IMG/VR virus record: IMGVR_UViG_3300042691_005578 | Location: 1-59,419 of that record | Length of the DNA stretch: 59,419 bases | DNA from: a virus | Strand: one strand, 5' to 3' | In this document: piece by piece, positions 15,618 to 24,356 of the stretch | How positions within the stretch are numbered: the stretch's first letter is position 1 | How the letters are laid out: every line of letters begins with the position of its first letter | Program-made: the position numbers and the translations under genes | Notes under the pieces: generated by a model | The model's input: only the letters and a program-made list of their open reading frames with translations | Told to the model about the DNA's origin: nothing | Database searches by the model: none

Positions 15618-17175
15618 CTTGTCCTTGATTTTGCTGTTGAACCTCTGCTGGAGGTTCGCCTTCTAGTGGTGAATAGTCGGGCGGCGAAACTTCAGGAGGA
15701 CTTGCATCATTTTGCTTCTTAATCTCTTCAATTTCGTCGTCTGACAATTTAAGAATTTTATCTTGAACATATTCTTTACTATACATTGTGCCGATAAACG
15801 GTGCAACACCTTGAAGAATTTCAACTCTAGATTGTAGAATTTGTTGTTCTTTGGATTCTGTATAGAAAGCATCTGTTGCAAAAACATACTTGATATTATA
15901 TCTCATCTTTTCCCAGTCGGCCTCGGTAATGATACCTTTGAGAATAAGTTGTGTCTTTAGTAGATCATCAAATAGAAGTGTGAAACGACGGCGCAGTTTA
16001 GAAATAAACTTCGTAAACTTCCATTCGTCTCTATTGATTTCGGCAGCACGACCAAAGTTCAGGCCAGTTTGCTGTTCAAGTCTTGACATCGGAACGTTCA
16101 ACGCTTGATATAGTTTGCGCTGGAAGTATTCAATGTCTCCCATTTCGCCTAGACCCTGACCACCTGGTAGAGTTTCAATCTGTGTTCCTCTGCCACCTTC
16201 GCGGCGAGGCAACCAGAAATCTTCAAGCATTGACATAAACTTTTTATCGTCACGGATTTCACCAGTCTGAGAATCGTAAACAACCTTGTTACGATACTGG
16301 TTCATGATACCCTTGAGATACTGTTCGGCTTTAATCTTTGGAAGATTGCCAACGTCAACGTAGAATACGCGGCGCTCTGGAGCTCTCGTGATACGATAGA
16401 TGACTGCGGCATTTTCCATCATACGCAACTGATTTGCTGGGCGAATAGCCTTGTGCAAAAAAGATAACGGCATGTTTCTGTCCATGTCCTTCAAGCCAGA
16501 AGGAACAAAGCAGATAGAATCTTTTTCGATGCGCATGGTGGCACCGGCGGTAGAAGAGATAGAGGCAGCTGGCGTGAAAGTTTTGTTTGGAACTAGACCG
16601 CGTTCATTGTAGATAAAATATTCTTTAATCTCTTTAATGAACTCTACACCCGTTTTTGTATCCTTTTCTTTTAGGATCTCTCTCATCTTCTTAATTTTTC
16701 TTGGGTCAATATAGCGAATGTCTGCTAGACCCTTCTTTAGATTTGCAGTATCAACAACTTTATGGAAGAACAATCTTCCGTCAATGTACCAGTGTCTAAA
16801 GTAATCTTGCGCTCTCAGATTGAAGTCCAACATGTTAAGTAGCAGTTGAAATTCATCTTGCACCATTTTTTTAATATTCTTTGACAATTCTACTTCATCA
16901 AGATCAATTTTTACTGGAGCTTCATCGTCAAGATTTGCAATTGAATCGTTTACGATATCATCAATAGCAGTATCGATATCTGCCATCATAGAAATCTCAC
17001 GATACTTACGAATTAATTCTATTTCATTATTTGCGGTGCCGTCGATATCGATGTATGTGCCATAGTAGCCACCGGCTCTGATAGTTTCTACGCCACCATC
17101 GTCCGTTGGCGCCACAAACGATTTCTCAGTTTGTGACGCCGTAGACCTTTCAATTTTATAACCAAATATCTGCAT
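15601..17175 (-). CDS. 20: portal protein gp20
   Basis: A 524-residue portal protein, the same length as in T4. Diagnostic segments are the N-terminal MADIDTAIDDIVNDSI region, FVPSGLKDMDRNMPLSFLHKA, APERRVFYVDVGNLP and RNKVVYDSQTGEIRDD, followed by WLPRREGGRGTQIETLPGG. It forms the dodecameric ring at the head vertex through which gp17 pumps DNA, and it initiates prohead assembly. A Pro/Gln-rich tail ends the protein. It lies 23 bases after gene 19. Confidence 0.97.
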   Translation of the reverse strand: MQIFGYKIERSTASQTEKSFVAPTDDGGVETIRAGGYYGTYIDIDGTANNEIELIRKYREISMMADIDTAIDDIVNDSIANLDDEAPVKIDLDEVELSKNIKKMVQDEFQLLLNMLDFNLRAQDYFRHWYIDGRLFFHKVVDTANLKKGLADIRYIDPRKIKKMREILKEKDTKTGVEFIKEIKEYFIYNERGLVPNKTFTPAASISSTAGATMRIEKDSICFVPSGLKDMDRNMPLSFLHKAIRPANQLRMMENAAVIYRITRAPERRVFYVDVGNLPKIKAEQYLKGIMNQYRNKVVYDSQTGEIRDDKKFMSMLEDFWLPRREGGRGTQIETLPGGQGLGEMGDIEYFQRKLYQALNVPMSRLEQQTGLNFGRAAEINRDEWKFTKFISKLRRRFTLLFDDLLKTQLILKGIITEADWEKMRYNIKYVFATDAFYTESKEQQILQSRVEILQGVAPFIGTMYSKEYVQDKILKLSDDEIEEIKKQNDASPPEVSPPDYSPLEGEPPAEVQQQNQGQDDGQQ

Positions 17176-17198
17176 TAAATTATCCTAGTTGGATGGAA

Positions 17199-17711
17199 TT
17201 ATGCAGTCAGATAATGTGAGTAGTTAAAGGTTACGGTGAACTCTTCAATTACGTCATTCTGACCATACTGTAAACCAATTTCCGACATGTTAATCGGGAA
17301 AGCATTATAAAGAACATAAGTCATAAGTGGATCGTCATTACGATCTAGATGTTCTACTGACATATCAACTTGATAGTCAATTGGATTTAGAATACCAGTG
17401 TTGGCTTCTAAATCATTCATACCATTCATCCATTCTTCGAATGGACGACGAAGTGACATCGCAGTGTCGTTGACAACTGTGATTGTGAACGGATCAAAGA
17501 TACGCTCACCTGCCAACTTAACTTCGCGGCCGCGGTATTGAATGATTGTTGGGTTTACTGTTGACGCAGGAAGTGCTGCACCAGTAACTAGTAACGAGTA
17601 TTCTGTATCCGGCACCGAAGAAACGTAGCCTGGGAATGTCAGAATAACACGGAACTGGTTTGGTCTAGCACCGCCAGCCCCTAGTAACCCTTTAAATTTT
17701 GAAATATCCAT
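17199..17711 (-). CDS. 19: tail tube protein gp19
   Basis: A 170-residue protein (T4 gp19: 163) with the marine gp19 pattern: ARPNQFRVILTFP near the start, PASTVNPTIIQYRGREVKLAGER in the middle, and EEFTVTFNYSHY at the end. It stacks as hexameric rings forming the inner tube through which DNA passes. An AGGAG site lies 8 bases before the ATG. It follows gene 18 by 33 bases and is probably read from the gene 18 promoter. Confidence 0.95.
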   Translation of the reverse strand: MDISKFKGLLGAGGARPNQFRVILTFPGYVSSVPDTEYSLLVTGAALPASTVNPTIIQYRGREVKLAGERIFDPFTITVVNDTAMSLRRPFEEWMNGMNDLEANTGILNPIDYQVDMSVEHLDRNDDPLMTYVLYNAFPINMSEIGLQYGQNDVIEEFTVTFNYSHYLTA

Positions 17712-17744
17712 TTATAAATCTCCTATTTCTATTTAGTCGGGTTA

Positions 17745-19427
17745 TTAGGCGCCAACTTCTGTGAACGATACTGAGGTACGAACCGCAACAAAGTTCAGAT
17801 AGATGAAGTTAATCGAACGTGCTGGCTTGATGTAGATATCAGCAACAAATTCGTTGCGGTCGATAACTTCGCCGGTGTTGTTTGTTTCATCGCAAACAAC
17901 GCGGAAGTCAAAGATACCACGGCGACCGCGAACGTCACGTAGGAATGGTTCAACCATCGAACGGAACTGTGCGCGACTAAAGACATCGTTGAACTCAAAG
18001 AGTTGATACTTGGCCGCAGTTGCGATAGCCTTTTCAAGAACAATGAATAGACGGCGAACATTGATACGGTCGAAGGCGCTTGGCTTAGCAAGAAGTGTCT
18101 TATCACCATACAGTAGAGTGCCTTCACCTGGGAAGGTAGCTACTGGGTTAACACCATTCTTATAAAGTGTGTCGCGTTCTGTCTGATTTGGAGACCAAAC
18201 TAACTTAACAACATTCTTGAGTTGGCCGCGATTGAAGCCAGCAGGTGACCACCAGGCATCGTTTGTCTGGTCTGTGCGGGCACAAAGACCAGCAGTATCA
18301 GCGTTCAAAGGAACATTGATGTATTGGTCGTTGTAGCGGTCATACTGGCGCTTCCAGCCAGAATCCATAACGGCGTATGAAGTGTTACGGTTAATATCGG
18401 TTTGACGATAATCAACTACATCCGCAGCTTCACTGCCAGCGTTGTTGTATACAGCGGCAAGGGGTGGTGATAGGAATACAACGCAATCTAAACGAGCTAA
18501 TGCTACGTTATCGATTACGTGATTTACTACTGCGGCCGCGTGACCACCGGTTAGGACAAGTGAAATATCAACAATTTCTTTGTTTGCAAACAGGCTGTAA
18601 GCATCTTGTAGATCGCCAGTTGTCGGCGTAGCAACATTACCACCACGTAAGTCCAAAACTAGCGCGTCTTGGCCAGCGGTTTGACCATCTTGTTCTGTAC
18701 CATCGAATGCAGTTGCAGAAGTAGCACCCCAGTTTCTACCTGATGGGTGATTCATCCACCAGACATATTGTGATTGTTGGTTGAGAACTTCCTTGTAGTA
18801 GTTGTTTGTACCATCAGCCAGTTTGTTACCAACCTGCTTAGAAGCAAAGGCAAATCTTTCAACTACTGTATCGACCGCACCAGAAAAAAGACCAAGTGTA
18901 TCGATAACTACAATGTGTAGTTCGTCATTCGAACAACCAGCCGCGGTGGCCTGGGCACTTGTGCCAGGGGCACCATCAAAGAATGAAGCATATTCCCAGC
19001 CAGCGAACGAAGTTGCGTCGGCATATTGAACTTCAAGGCTATTGCCATAAAGACCAGGGTATTTAGCAGCTACATCACCATTCGGGGTACCACCGTTTGC
19101 ATAAGTGGCTTCATAAGCGTCTTGATTGGGAATGTAAACACCGCTACCTTCAGAGGTAGCATTCTCTGCGGCTGAGCCTACAGCACGAACAAGCTGAAGG
19201 TTGTTGCCATATGCCAAGAAGTTGGCAGCAGTGAACCAGTCAGTAGTGTTTAATGGTAGACCAAAATACTTGCGTAGTTCATTTTCTGAACCTACGGTAA
19301 AAATTTCTTCTACAGGACCCCAGTTAAAGGTACCAACAAACGCGCCTGCCGAAGTCGATACGGCTGGAATAACGTTTGTTAGATCCTTTTCTGCTACTAG
19401 GACACCTGGCGATAATTGAAAAGCCAT
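17745..19427 (-). CDS. 18: contractile tail sheath protein gp18
   Basis: A 560-residue sheath protein (T4: 659). The N-terminus FQLSPGVLVAEKDLTNVIP and GAFVGTFNWGPVEE are typical. The C-terminal domain INVRRLFIVLEKAIATAAKYQLFEFND and GIFDFRVVCDETNNT form the conserved sheath core, with extended arms at both ends that link neighbouring subunits. The shorter length than T4 implies missing outer domains, as in other marine relatives. It has its own late box at 19487-19494 in the gap after gene 17. Confidence 0.97.
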   Translation of the reverse strand: MAFQLSPGVLVAEKDLTNVIPAVSTSAGAFVGTFNWGPVEEIFTVGSENELRKYFGLPLNTTDWFTAANFLAYGNNLQLVRAVGSAAENATSEGSGVYIPNQDAYEATYANGGTPNGDVAAKYPGLYGNSLEVQYADATSFAGWEYASFFDGAPGTSAQATAAGCSNDELHIVVIDTLGLFSGAVDTVVERFAFASKQVGNKLADGTNNYYKEVLNQQSQYVWWMNHPSGRNWGATSATAFDGTEQDGQTAGQDALVLDLRGGNVATPTTGDLQDAYSLFANKEIVDISLVLTGGHAAAVVNHVIDNVALARLDCVVFLSPPLAAVYNNAGSEAADVVDYRQTDINRNTSYAVMDSGWKRQYDRYNDQYINVPLNADTAGLCARTDQTNDAWWSPAGFNRGQLKNVVKLVWSPNQTERDTLYKNGVNPVATFPGEGTLLYGDKTLLAKPSAFDRINVRRLFIVLEKAIATAAKYQLFEFNDVFSRAQFRSMVEPFLRDVRGRRGIFDFRVVCDETNNTGEVIDRNEFVADIYIKPARSINFIYLNFVAVRTSVSFTEVGA

Positions 19428-19486
19428 ATTCTTCTCCTCGTTGTAAACTTGACAATATTAACTTGTCGTTTTATGTTTTATGCTTT

Positions 19487-19494
19487 TATTTATA
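19487..19494 (-). promoter_or_regulatory. T4-type late promoter box for genes 18-19
   Basis: The minus strand reads TATAAATAAAAGCAT in the 79-base gap between genes 17 and 18, 60 bases before the gene 18 ATG. Confidence 0.75.
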
Positions 19495-19506
19495 AAAATG
19501 TAAAAG

Positions 19507-21147
19507 TTACAGTAGCCAACCTTCTCGTCGAGGCTCATCCTCATCAGATACTTTCCATAGATCACCATTTGATACGAAATAGTCTTCTTGGTGCCCATTA
19601 CTTATTGTCCCAAATGGAGTTAGCTCATCCTCTATACTATCCATTTGGTCCTTATACATTCTTTCTCTGATATCAACATTCGTCATATCTTTGAAGTATG
19701 GATTACTTGTCATCCAAGCTAATAGAACTAGACTCATTACAAGGTCATCAAAATAACCTTCATCTGCCATCCAACTTCCCTGCTTTTCGATGAAAGTAGA
19801 GAACTCAGAAATAGTTTCGGCATCAAATACTAATAATTTTTGTTCTTCAAGTAGAGACTTCAAGGCAAAACAACCCTGCCTCTTTACTTGTTTGGTCATT
19901 CTAACGCCGCGCTGAGTCTTTGTACCAAATCCAGGCGATAGATATTGCTTTAAAGCAGTTTTTACAGTAGTCAGAATATTATCATACTCTAACTCCATGT
20001 GTAGAATATCTGCCACTTGTTGGCCGATATCATTGATTTCAACAAGAATATATGCCTTATTGTAGTCAGTACCTACTTTAGCTACGATATTGGGAAACAA
20101 CATCGGTGCAATTTTATTATCACGATATTTTACAACCAGTCTGTATGGCGCTTCTGTAACATCTAAAACTGTGAAAGCAGAATAGTCACCGCCAATACCT
20201 CGTGCCGTATCTACACCCATAGCATAGATATGACCATCTATAGGCTCTTCAAAAATATCCAGACCATCTCGTGTGTGAATAGGGTCGATAGAACTCATTG
20301 CGGCCAAAGTTTTGGCTGAGACAAGAGTGTTACTTGAACCAAGAAACTCACATAATACTTCTTGGTTAAACTTCAGTTCTCCGAGCAAACGAAGTTGTTC
20401 TTCTGCCCATGCTTCATCTCTACCAGGAATTCTGTGATAAGGAATAAACATGGGCACAAAGCCGTTGTTGCCTTTTTCAGCCTCGTTCCAGAATTTCCAG
20501 AAGTGATTGTAACCAAGTGGAGTTGATGTCAGAAGAATCTTTGTTGTTTGACCGGCAGAAATCGTAGGATAAACAGAAGCAAAGAATTGTTCTGCGACGG
20601 TGTTTGGAATGATCGCGGCTTCATCGATGTATAGCCAGTTAACAGACTTACCACGAATACCAGATGCAGTTGTAGCAGCGGTGAAAATCTTAGAGCCGTT
20701 CTCAAGTTCTACGTCACCCTTGTTCCAGGTCTTGACGCCTTGTTGCATCCACAAAGGCAAATGCTCATACATGCCTTGATAACGTGCCATAACTTCACGG
20801 GCTGCGGCCGTTTTGTTAGCCATGATAGCAACTGTTTTTGAATCTTGAAAGAGTGTGTACCACAGAATACAAGCAGCCGAAGTAATTGTCTTACCCTGCT
20901 GGCGACCTTCCATAAGAATCGCTTTACGATTGTCTAGAATATGTTTTACTTTTTCTTTCTGACAATCATACAACTTAAATAACTGGAGACCATAATCCAG
21001 TGTGACAATCATACAATAATTTTCAATAAAGTAAATAGGATCTTCCTGGCACTTTTCAATTTCTGCCAGCTGTTCGAATGTAAAGTTATGCTTATGACCA
21101 ATCGGCTTTAAGTTAATATTACCGTGATACGAGGATTCCTCACTCAT
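19507..21147 (-). CDS. 17: terminase large subunit gp17
   Basis: A 546-residue packaging motor (T4: 610). The ATPase Walker A variant is GRQQGKT (81-87), Walker B is WLYIDEAA near 175 and the coupling motif LTSTP follows. The RNase H-like nuclease domain begins around MGVDTARGIGGDYSA near 310 with its first aspartate, and FDDLVMSLVL near 465 supplies the last. It docks on gp20, cuts concatemeric DNA and pumps it into the head. It overlaps gene 16 by 8 bases. No interrupting intron or intein is seen. Confidence 0.97.
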   Translation of the reverse strand: MSEESSYHGNINLKPIGHKHNFTFEQLAEIEKCQEDPIYFIENYCMIVTLDYGLQLFKLYDCQKEKVKHILDNRKAILMEGRQQGKTITSAACILWYTLFQDSKTVAIMANKTAAAREVMARYQGMYEHLPLWMQQGVKTWNKGDVELENGSKIFTAATTASGIRGKSVNWLYIDEAAIIPNTVAEQFFASVYPTISAGQTTKILLTSTPLGYNHFWKFWNEAEKGNNGFVPMFIPYHRIPGRDEAWAEEQLRLLGELKFNQEVLCEFLGSSNTLVSAKTLAAMSSIDPIHTRDGLDIFEEPIDGHIYAMGVDTARGIGGDYSAFTVLDVTEAPYRLVVKYRDNKIAPMLFPNIVAKVGTDYNKAYILVEINDIGQQVADILHMELEYDNILTTVKTALKQYLSPGFGTKTQRGVRMTKQVKRQGCFALKSLLEEQKLLVFDAETISEFSTFIEKQGSWMADEGYFDDLVMSLVLLAWMTSNPYFKDMTNVDIRERMYKDQMDSIEDELTPFGTISNGHQEDYFVSNGDLWKVSDEDEPRREGWLL

Positions 21148-21604
21148 GTTCTATCACTTTGGCTTTTTCGGCTTTCAATGCCTTAAGTAAATCAGATGTG
21201 GAACCAGAAAAGATGATATTGTTTTGTGTATCAATATTCTGTTTCTTTGGTTCTTCTTCTCGCAACTTCTTTTTCTTTGCTTGCAAATCAAGAAGGTCTT
21301 TGGCTGCATCACCTGTGGTCTTAATCAACTGACCTACTACTTCATATGCACGAGGACTATCACTAGCTAGAGCAACATTCAACATACCATCAAGAGCCTG
21401 CTGGCTGGTACCAATCAAATCGTTTAGTTTTTTTCTTGCGGCCAGATAGTCATCTTCAATATCATCACCCGTAGATATGATTTCTGGCAGCAATGGTTCT
21501 TCCACCACTACTGGTAGTTTTTCTTCTTTCGAACTCAGAACTTCATCCATATGTGTGCCAAAAATGGCATCTAATTTATCGTATTGATTATTCGTAGGCT
21601 TCAT
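21140..21604 (-). CDS. 16: terminase small subunit gp16
   Basis: A 154-residue helical protein (T4: 164) with the acidic N-terminal linker and central helices DDYLAARKKLNDLIGTSQQAL and AYEVVGQLIKTTGDAAKDLL, matching gp16, which forms rings that regulate gp17. I chose ATG 21604 because GGAG stands 8 bases upstream; an ATG at 21619 would add five residues overlapping gene 15 further. It is followed immediately by gene 17, as expected. Confidence 0.93.
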   Translation of the reverse strand: MKPTNNQYDKLDAIFGTHMDEVLSSKEEKLPVVVEEPLLPEIISTGDDIEDDYLAARKKLNDLIGTSQQALDGMLNVALASDSPRAYEVVGQLIKTTGDAAKDLLDLQAKKKKLREEEPKKQNIDTQNNIIFSGSTSDLLKALKAEKAKVIEHE

Positions 21605-22364
21605 CAAATTGCTCCACATAATTCCAATCGTCTAGATAGGATGCATCATTAGGCGTATAGGTTACTTGATACTTAATTTTTTCCAACGTGTCCACACTAG
21701 GATTAATGGCTGCATACGTATTAGCAATTGCAGTTTTAATATAACCCTGCATATCAACTGGACCGTAGAAGTTTATACCAAGATTAAAGGTTAGATTCCA
21801 TACAATAGATTGTCTTTGTGTAAACTCACCTTCATAATTGTCTTCGTATGAGACATTCTCCAATATAATTTGCAAGTCTCTTTTGATTCCCATTTCTGGG
21901 ATATCAGTTATGGACACACAAAAATCTGGATTGAAGAACGGTAAAATCTGTTCGATGATTTGAAGTCCATCATCTTGATTTTTTGTTACGATAAAAAGGG
22001 ATATCGATAAAGTATATGGGGTGCTAGTATACTGCACTCTTACTTTATCTGCATCGTCACCCACACCCACTGCGATATTCTTTGTAAGAATATTCAATTT
22101 CTGTTGTGGATTATATTGAAGACCAGTAATCTCGAAACCAATTCTAGGTAATGTGATTGCAACCGACGCGGGATCATTTCCAGGTACCGCGGCAACTCTT
22201 GCCAGAAATTTATCTTTAGGTCCGTATGCAAGAGGCACTCGAATGGACTGAGCCACTTCCCCCGCAGAGTTTTTACGCTCTACGGTTAGTTGATTGAATA
22301 TCGTTCCAAAAGCAATGATAGCTTTACGAATGTGCTGGTGATAAAAATGCTGCTTCAAAAACAT
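21588..22364 (-). CDS. 15: tail sheath terminator/tail completion protein gp15
   Basis: A 258-residue protein (T4: 272). The N-terminus FLKQHFYHQHIRKAIIAFGTIF and the segment VPLAYGPKDKFLARV are the signature of gp15, as is ITDIPEMGIKRDLQIILENVSY. It caps the sheath and tube so the tail can join the neck. The ATG overlaps the gene 14 stop by one base, and gene 16 starts inside its last codons. Confidence 0.95.
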   Translation of the reverse strand: MFLKQHFYHQHIRKAIIAFGTIFNQLTVERKNSAGEVAQSIRVPLAYGPKDKFLARVAAVPGNDPASVAITLPRIGFEITGLQYNPQQKLNILTKNIAVGVGDDADKVRVQYTSTPYTLSISLFIVTKNQDDGLQIIEQILPFFNPDFCVSITDIPEMGIKRDLQIILENVSYEDNYEGEFTQRQSIVWNLTFNLGINFYGPVDMQGYIKTAIANTYAAINPSVDTLEKIKYQVTYTPNDASYLDDWNYVEQFDEAYE

Positions 22365-23119
22365 TATGCCGCTGTCCTTACTTGAACTTCACCGAATGGA
22401 TTGAATGCTGTGAAATCTAAGAACTCGCCCGCTTCGTTTTCAAACTCATTAGTCTGATCTAAAGAATCAACGTTTGTTGTACCACTTTCTTGTAGGATAA
22501 TTGAGTCGCCGGTATTCGACAGAACAAAATCACCAGACTCCATGATAAGTTGCCAATCAAAAATGTCTTGAGTTAAGCCATCGGTAATACCATCAATTTC
22601 TTCAAGGCCAGTATCGATAGTTTCAGAACTAAATTCAAATACTTGGCATGACATTCTATATGTGTAAATCTTCCCTAACTGGTAGAAAGGATTTAAAAAG
22701 TCCACGTAGTTGATTTGAAAAAACGTCTTTGTTTTAGGAAAGAATAATAGATCGCCTTCAGATGGTCGCTCTGGTAACTGTAAATTTTCTGCATTTCTAC
22801 CAACAGATTCTTCCCAACGGCGTCTCGCGACAACAAAAGTTGCGGTCGATCTAAACTCAAAGCCGAACTTTGTTAGTAGTTCACCTTGACCTTCGAAGCC
22901 CTCTGTGTTTTCAAGATACATTTCCAATGGATATGCTTGGGTAAAATATGAAAGCGCATCTTCAAATAGAATTGGATCTTGGTTTGCTATGGTTCTAGGT
23001 AGATAGTAAACATCATGCCCATAAATCTTCATGCTTTCGATAATAAGGTCCTCCAACAAACGTTGTTCGTTTGTTGAACCTGATGTATTCCCTGATTGAA
23101 AGTAGAAATTGGTAGGCAT
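22364..23119 (-). CDS. 14: neck protein gp14
   Basis: A 251-residue protein (T4: 256). EQRLLEDLIIESMKIYGHDVYYLPR is the family signature, followed by LFEDALSYFTQAYPLEMYLE. With gp13 it builds the neck below the portal and provides the platform for the collar. It overlaps gene 15 by one base and follows gene 13 by 3 bases. Confidence 0.95.
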   Translation of the reverse strand: MPTNFYFQSGNTSGSTNEQRLLEDLIIESMKIYGHDVYYLPRTIANQDPILFEDALSYFTQAYPLEMYLENTEGFEGQGELLTKFGFEFRSTATFVVARRRWEESVGRNAENLQLPERPSEGDLLFFPKTKTFFQINYVDFLNPFYQLGKIYTYRMSCQVFEFSSETIDTGLEEIDGITDGLTQDIFDWQLIMESGDFVLSNTGDSIILQESGTTNVDSLDQTNEFENEAGEFLDFTAFNPFGEVQVRTAA

Positions 23120-23122
23120 ATC

Positions 23123-24091
23123 TTATCCCACCATGAAATCGACGGGAAGTTCCGAGCTAAGTTGCATGTCTTGTTGAATCATCCGAATTTCTTCCACCGC
23201 TTCATCATAGACTTGTTGGCCGTTCATGACGATACCGCCCGGTAGTAGCATACCACCAAACTTCTTCATGTTATCACCCCATTGCTTTTTGATTAGCGCA
23301 GTTGCATACGTTTTTAGAAAACGGTCATCATATACTTGTGTATATGTATTTGGGTCAAGAATACGGTAGCATTCGACAATAATGAAATCGCCAGGATCAA
23401 AAACATCTTCCCAGTTGCAATGAATTTCTAATTTGTCAGTCTTACGATTATATGCAAACGACCTATCGCCCACTAGAAGCATGTCTAGCATCGAAAGGTA
23501 TTGCTTCATCTGTGTATAATAAATCATGTCCGCGGATAAAAGATTATACATATCATTCATGCGGAATTGATATACAACATCAAACATGTTGTTTGCATTA
23601 TTCATACCAGAGCTAGGTCCATTTACTGGCAATACTCTGATTACACCAATAACCGCATCAGGAATGGTAACATATCCATTCTGAATATCACCGGGAGTAT
23701 AAAAAGCGGTTGGTGCTAATGTTCTACTAAAGCCAGACGTTTCACCTGTAACTGTTTCACTGGCGATAAATGTTCCAGATACTTTACTAATACTTAAAGT
23801 TGTGCCGTTAATAGAAACAACTTTACATCTTGCACCTGACGTTGCGCCAATCAGCATTTCGCCGTCTTCAAATGAGGGCGCAGATAGACCAGAAAATTTA
23901 AGTGTTGCGCCCGTAACCTGGTGTTGAAGATAAATTCTTTCCACACCATCAAAATGAAACTCTTGGAAATACTGCAATGCGTCATCGATGCGATCTTGTA
24001 TTTGATCGTCATCGACATTAATTTCAATTACTGGAAAACCGAGTCTACGGAGACAGTAATCTATTAACCCTTGTCTTGATGAAATTGCCAT
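23123..24091 (-). CDS. 13: neck protein gp13
   Basis: A 322-residue protein (T4: 309). QGLIDYCLRRLGFPVIEINVD followed by QIQDRIDDALQYFQEFHFDGVER is the gp13 head-completion signature. Residues about 58-135 include an inserted beta module (FEDGEMLIGATSGARCKVVS and GTFIASETVTGETSG) absent from T4, a common feature of marine relatives. AGAGGA stands 7 bases before the ATG and a late box at 24111-24118 starts this transcript, which probably continues through genes 14-17. Confidence 0.95.
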   Translation of the reverse strand: MAISSRQGLIDYCLRRLGFPVIEINVDDDQIQDRIDDALQYFQEFHFDGVERIYLQHQVTGATLKFSGLSAPSFEDGEMLIGATSGARCKVVSINGTTLSISKVSGTFIASETVTGETSGFSRTLAPTAFYTPGDIQNGYVTIPDAVIGVIRVLPVNGPSSGMNNANNMFDVVYQFRMNDMYNLLSADMIYYTQMKQYLSMLDMLLVGDRSFAYNRKTDKLEIHCNWEDVFDPGDFIIVECYRILDPNTYTQVYDDRFLKTYATALIKKQWGDNMKKFGGMLLPGGIVMNGQQVYDEAVEEIRMIQQDMQLSSELPVDFMVG

Positions 24092-24110
24092 AACGTGTCC
24101 TCTTTAGGAC

Positions 24111-24118
24111 TATTTATA
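24111..24118 (-). promoter_or_regulatory. T4-type late promoter box for genes 13-17
   Basis: The minus strand reads TATAAATAGTCCTAA, 19 bases before the gene 13 ATG. It overlaps the stop codon of the preceding small fibre gene. Confidence 0.75.
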
Positions 24119-24356
24119 ATGAACCCATATCGTAAACAGAGGGACTTGTGCCAGCAATATCTCCCAGGTCGATAGTTCCTGGAATTGTGAAAAAGTCTGG
24201 ATTATATCCGCCAACTTCGATAATACTACCATCAGTCTTCTTTGAATATAGCGCACCATCTGCCAAATTAACAGCAAGCTCTCCCACTGCGATGTCAACG
24301 GTGCTTGGTATCGCACCAGTTGTTTCGCTTCTTTTAAGTTGGACTACAGTTCCCAT
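24114..24356 (-). CDS. short fibre-associated protein with tropism-determinant-like N-terminus
   Basis: An 80-residue protein made of one small beta domain: TVVQLKRSETTGAIP, then VGELAVNLADGALYSKKTDGS. This pattern (QxKR followed by GELAxN and a K-K-DG turn) is that of the N-terminal domain of phage fibres and the major tropism determinant. It has no receptor-binding domain and ends with SVYDMGSL, resembling the end of the protein at 26381-26731. Its ATG overlaps the stop of the long fibre gene (TAATG), so it is coupled to it. It may be a fibre adaptor or competitor. Confidence 0.75.
   Translation of the reverse strand: MGTVVQLKRSETTGAIPSTVDIAVGELAVNLADGALYSKKTDGSIIEVGGYNPDFFTIPGTIDLGDIAGTSPSVYDMGSL

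Noticed and set aside
17709-17716. TATAAATG at the gene 19 start
   Set aside because: It contains the gene 19 ATG itself, so it cannot be its promoter; gene 19 is probably read from the gene 18 promoter.
3410-18540. Scattered GCGGCCGC octamers (near 3415, 14551, 17528 and 18533)
   Set aside because: They occur inside conserved coding sequence as Ala/Arg-type codons and show no spacing or orientation pattern.
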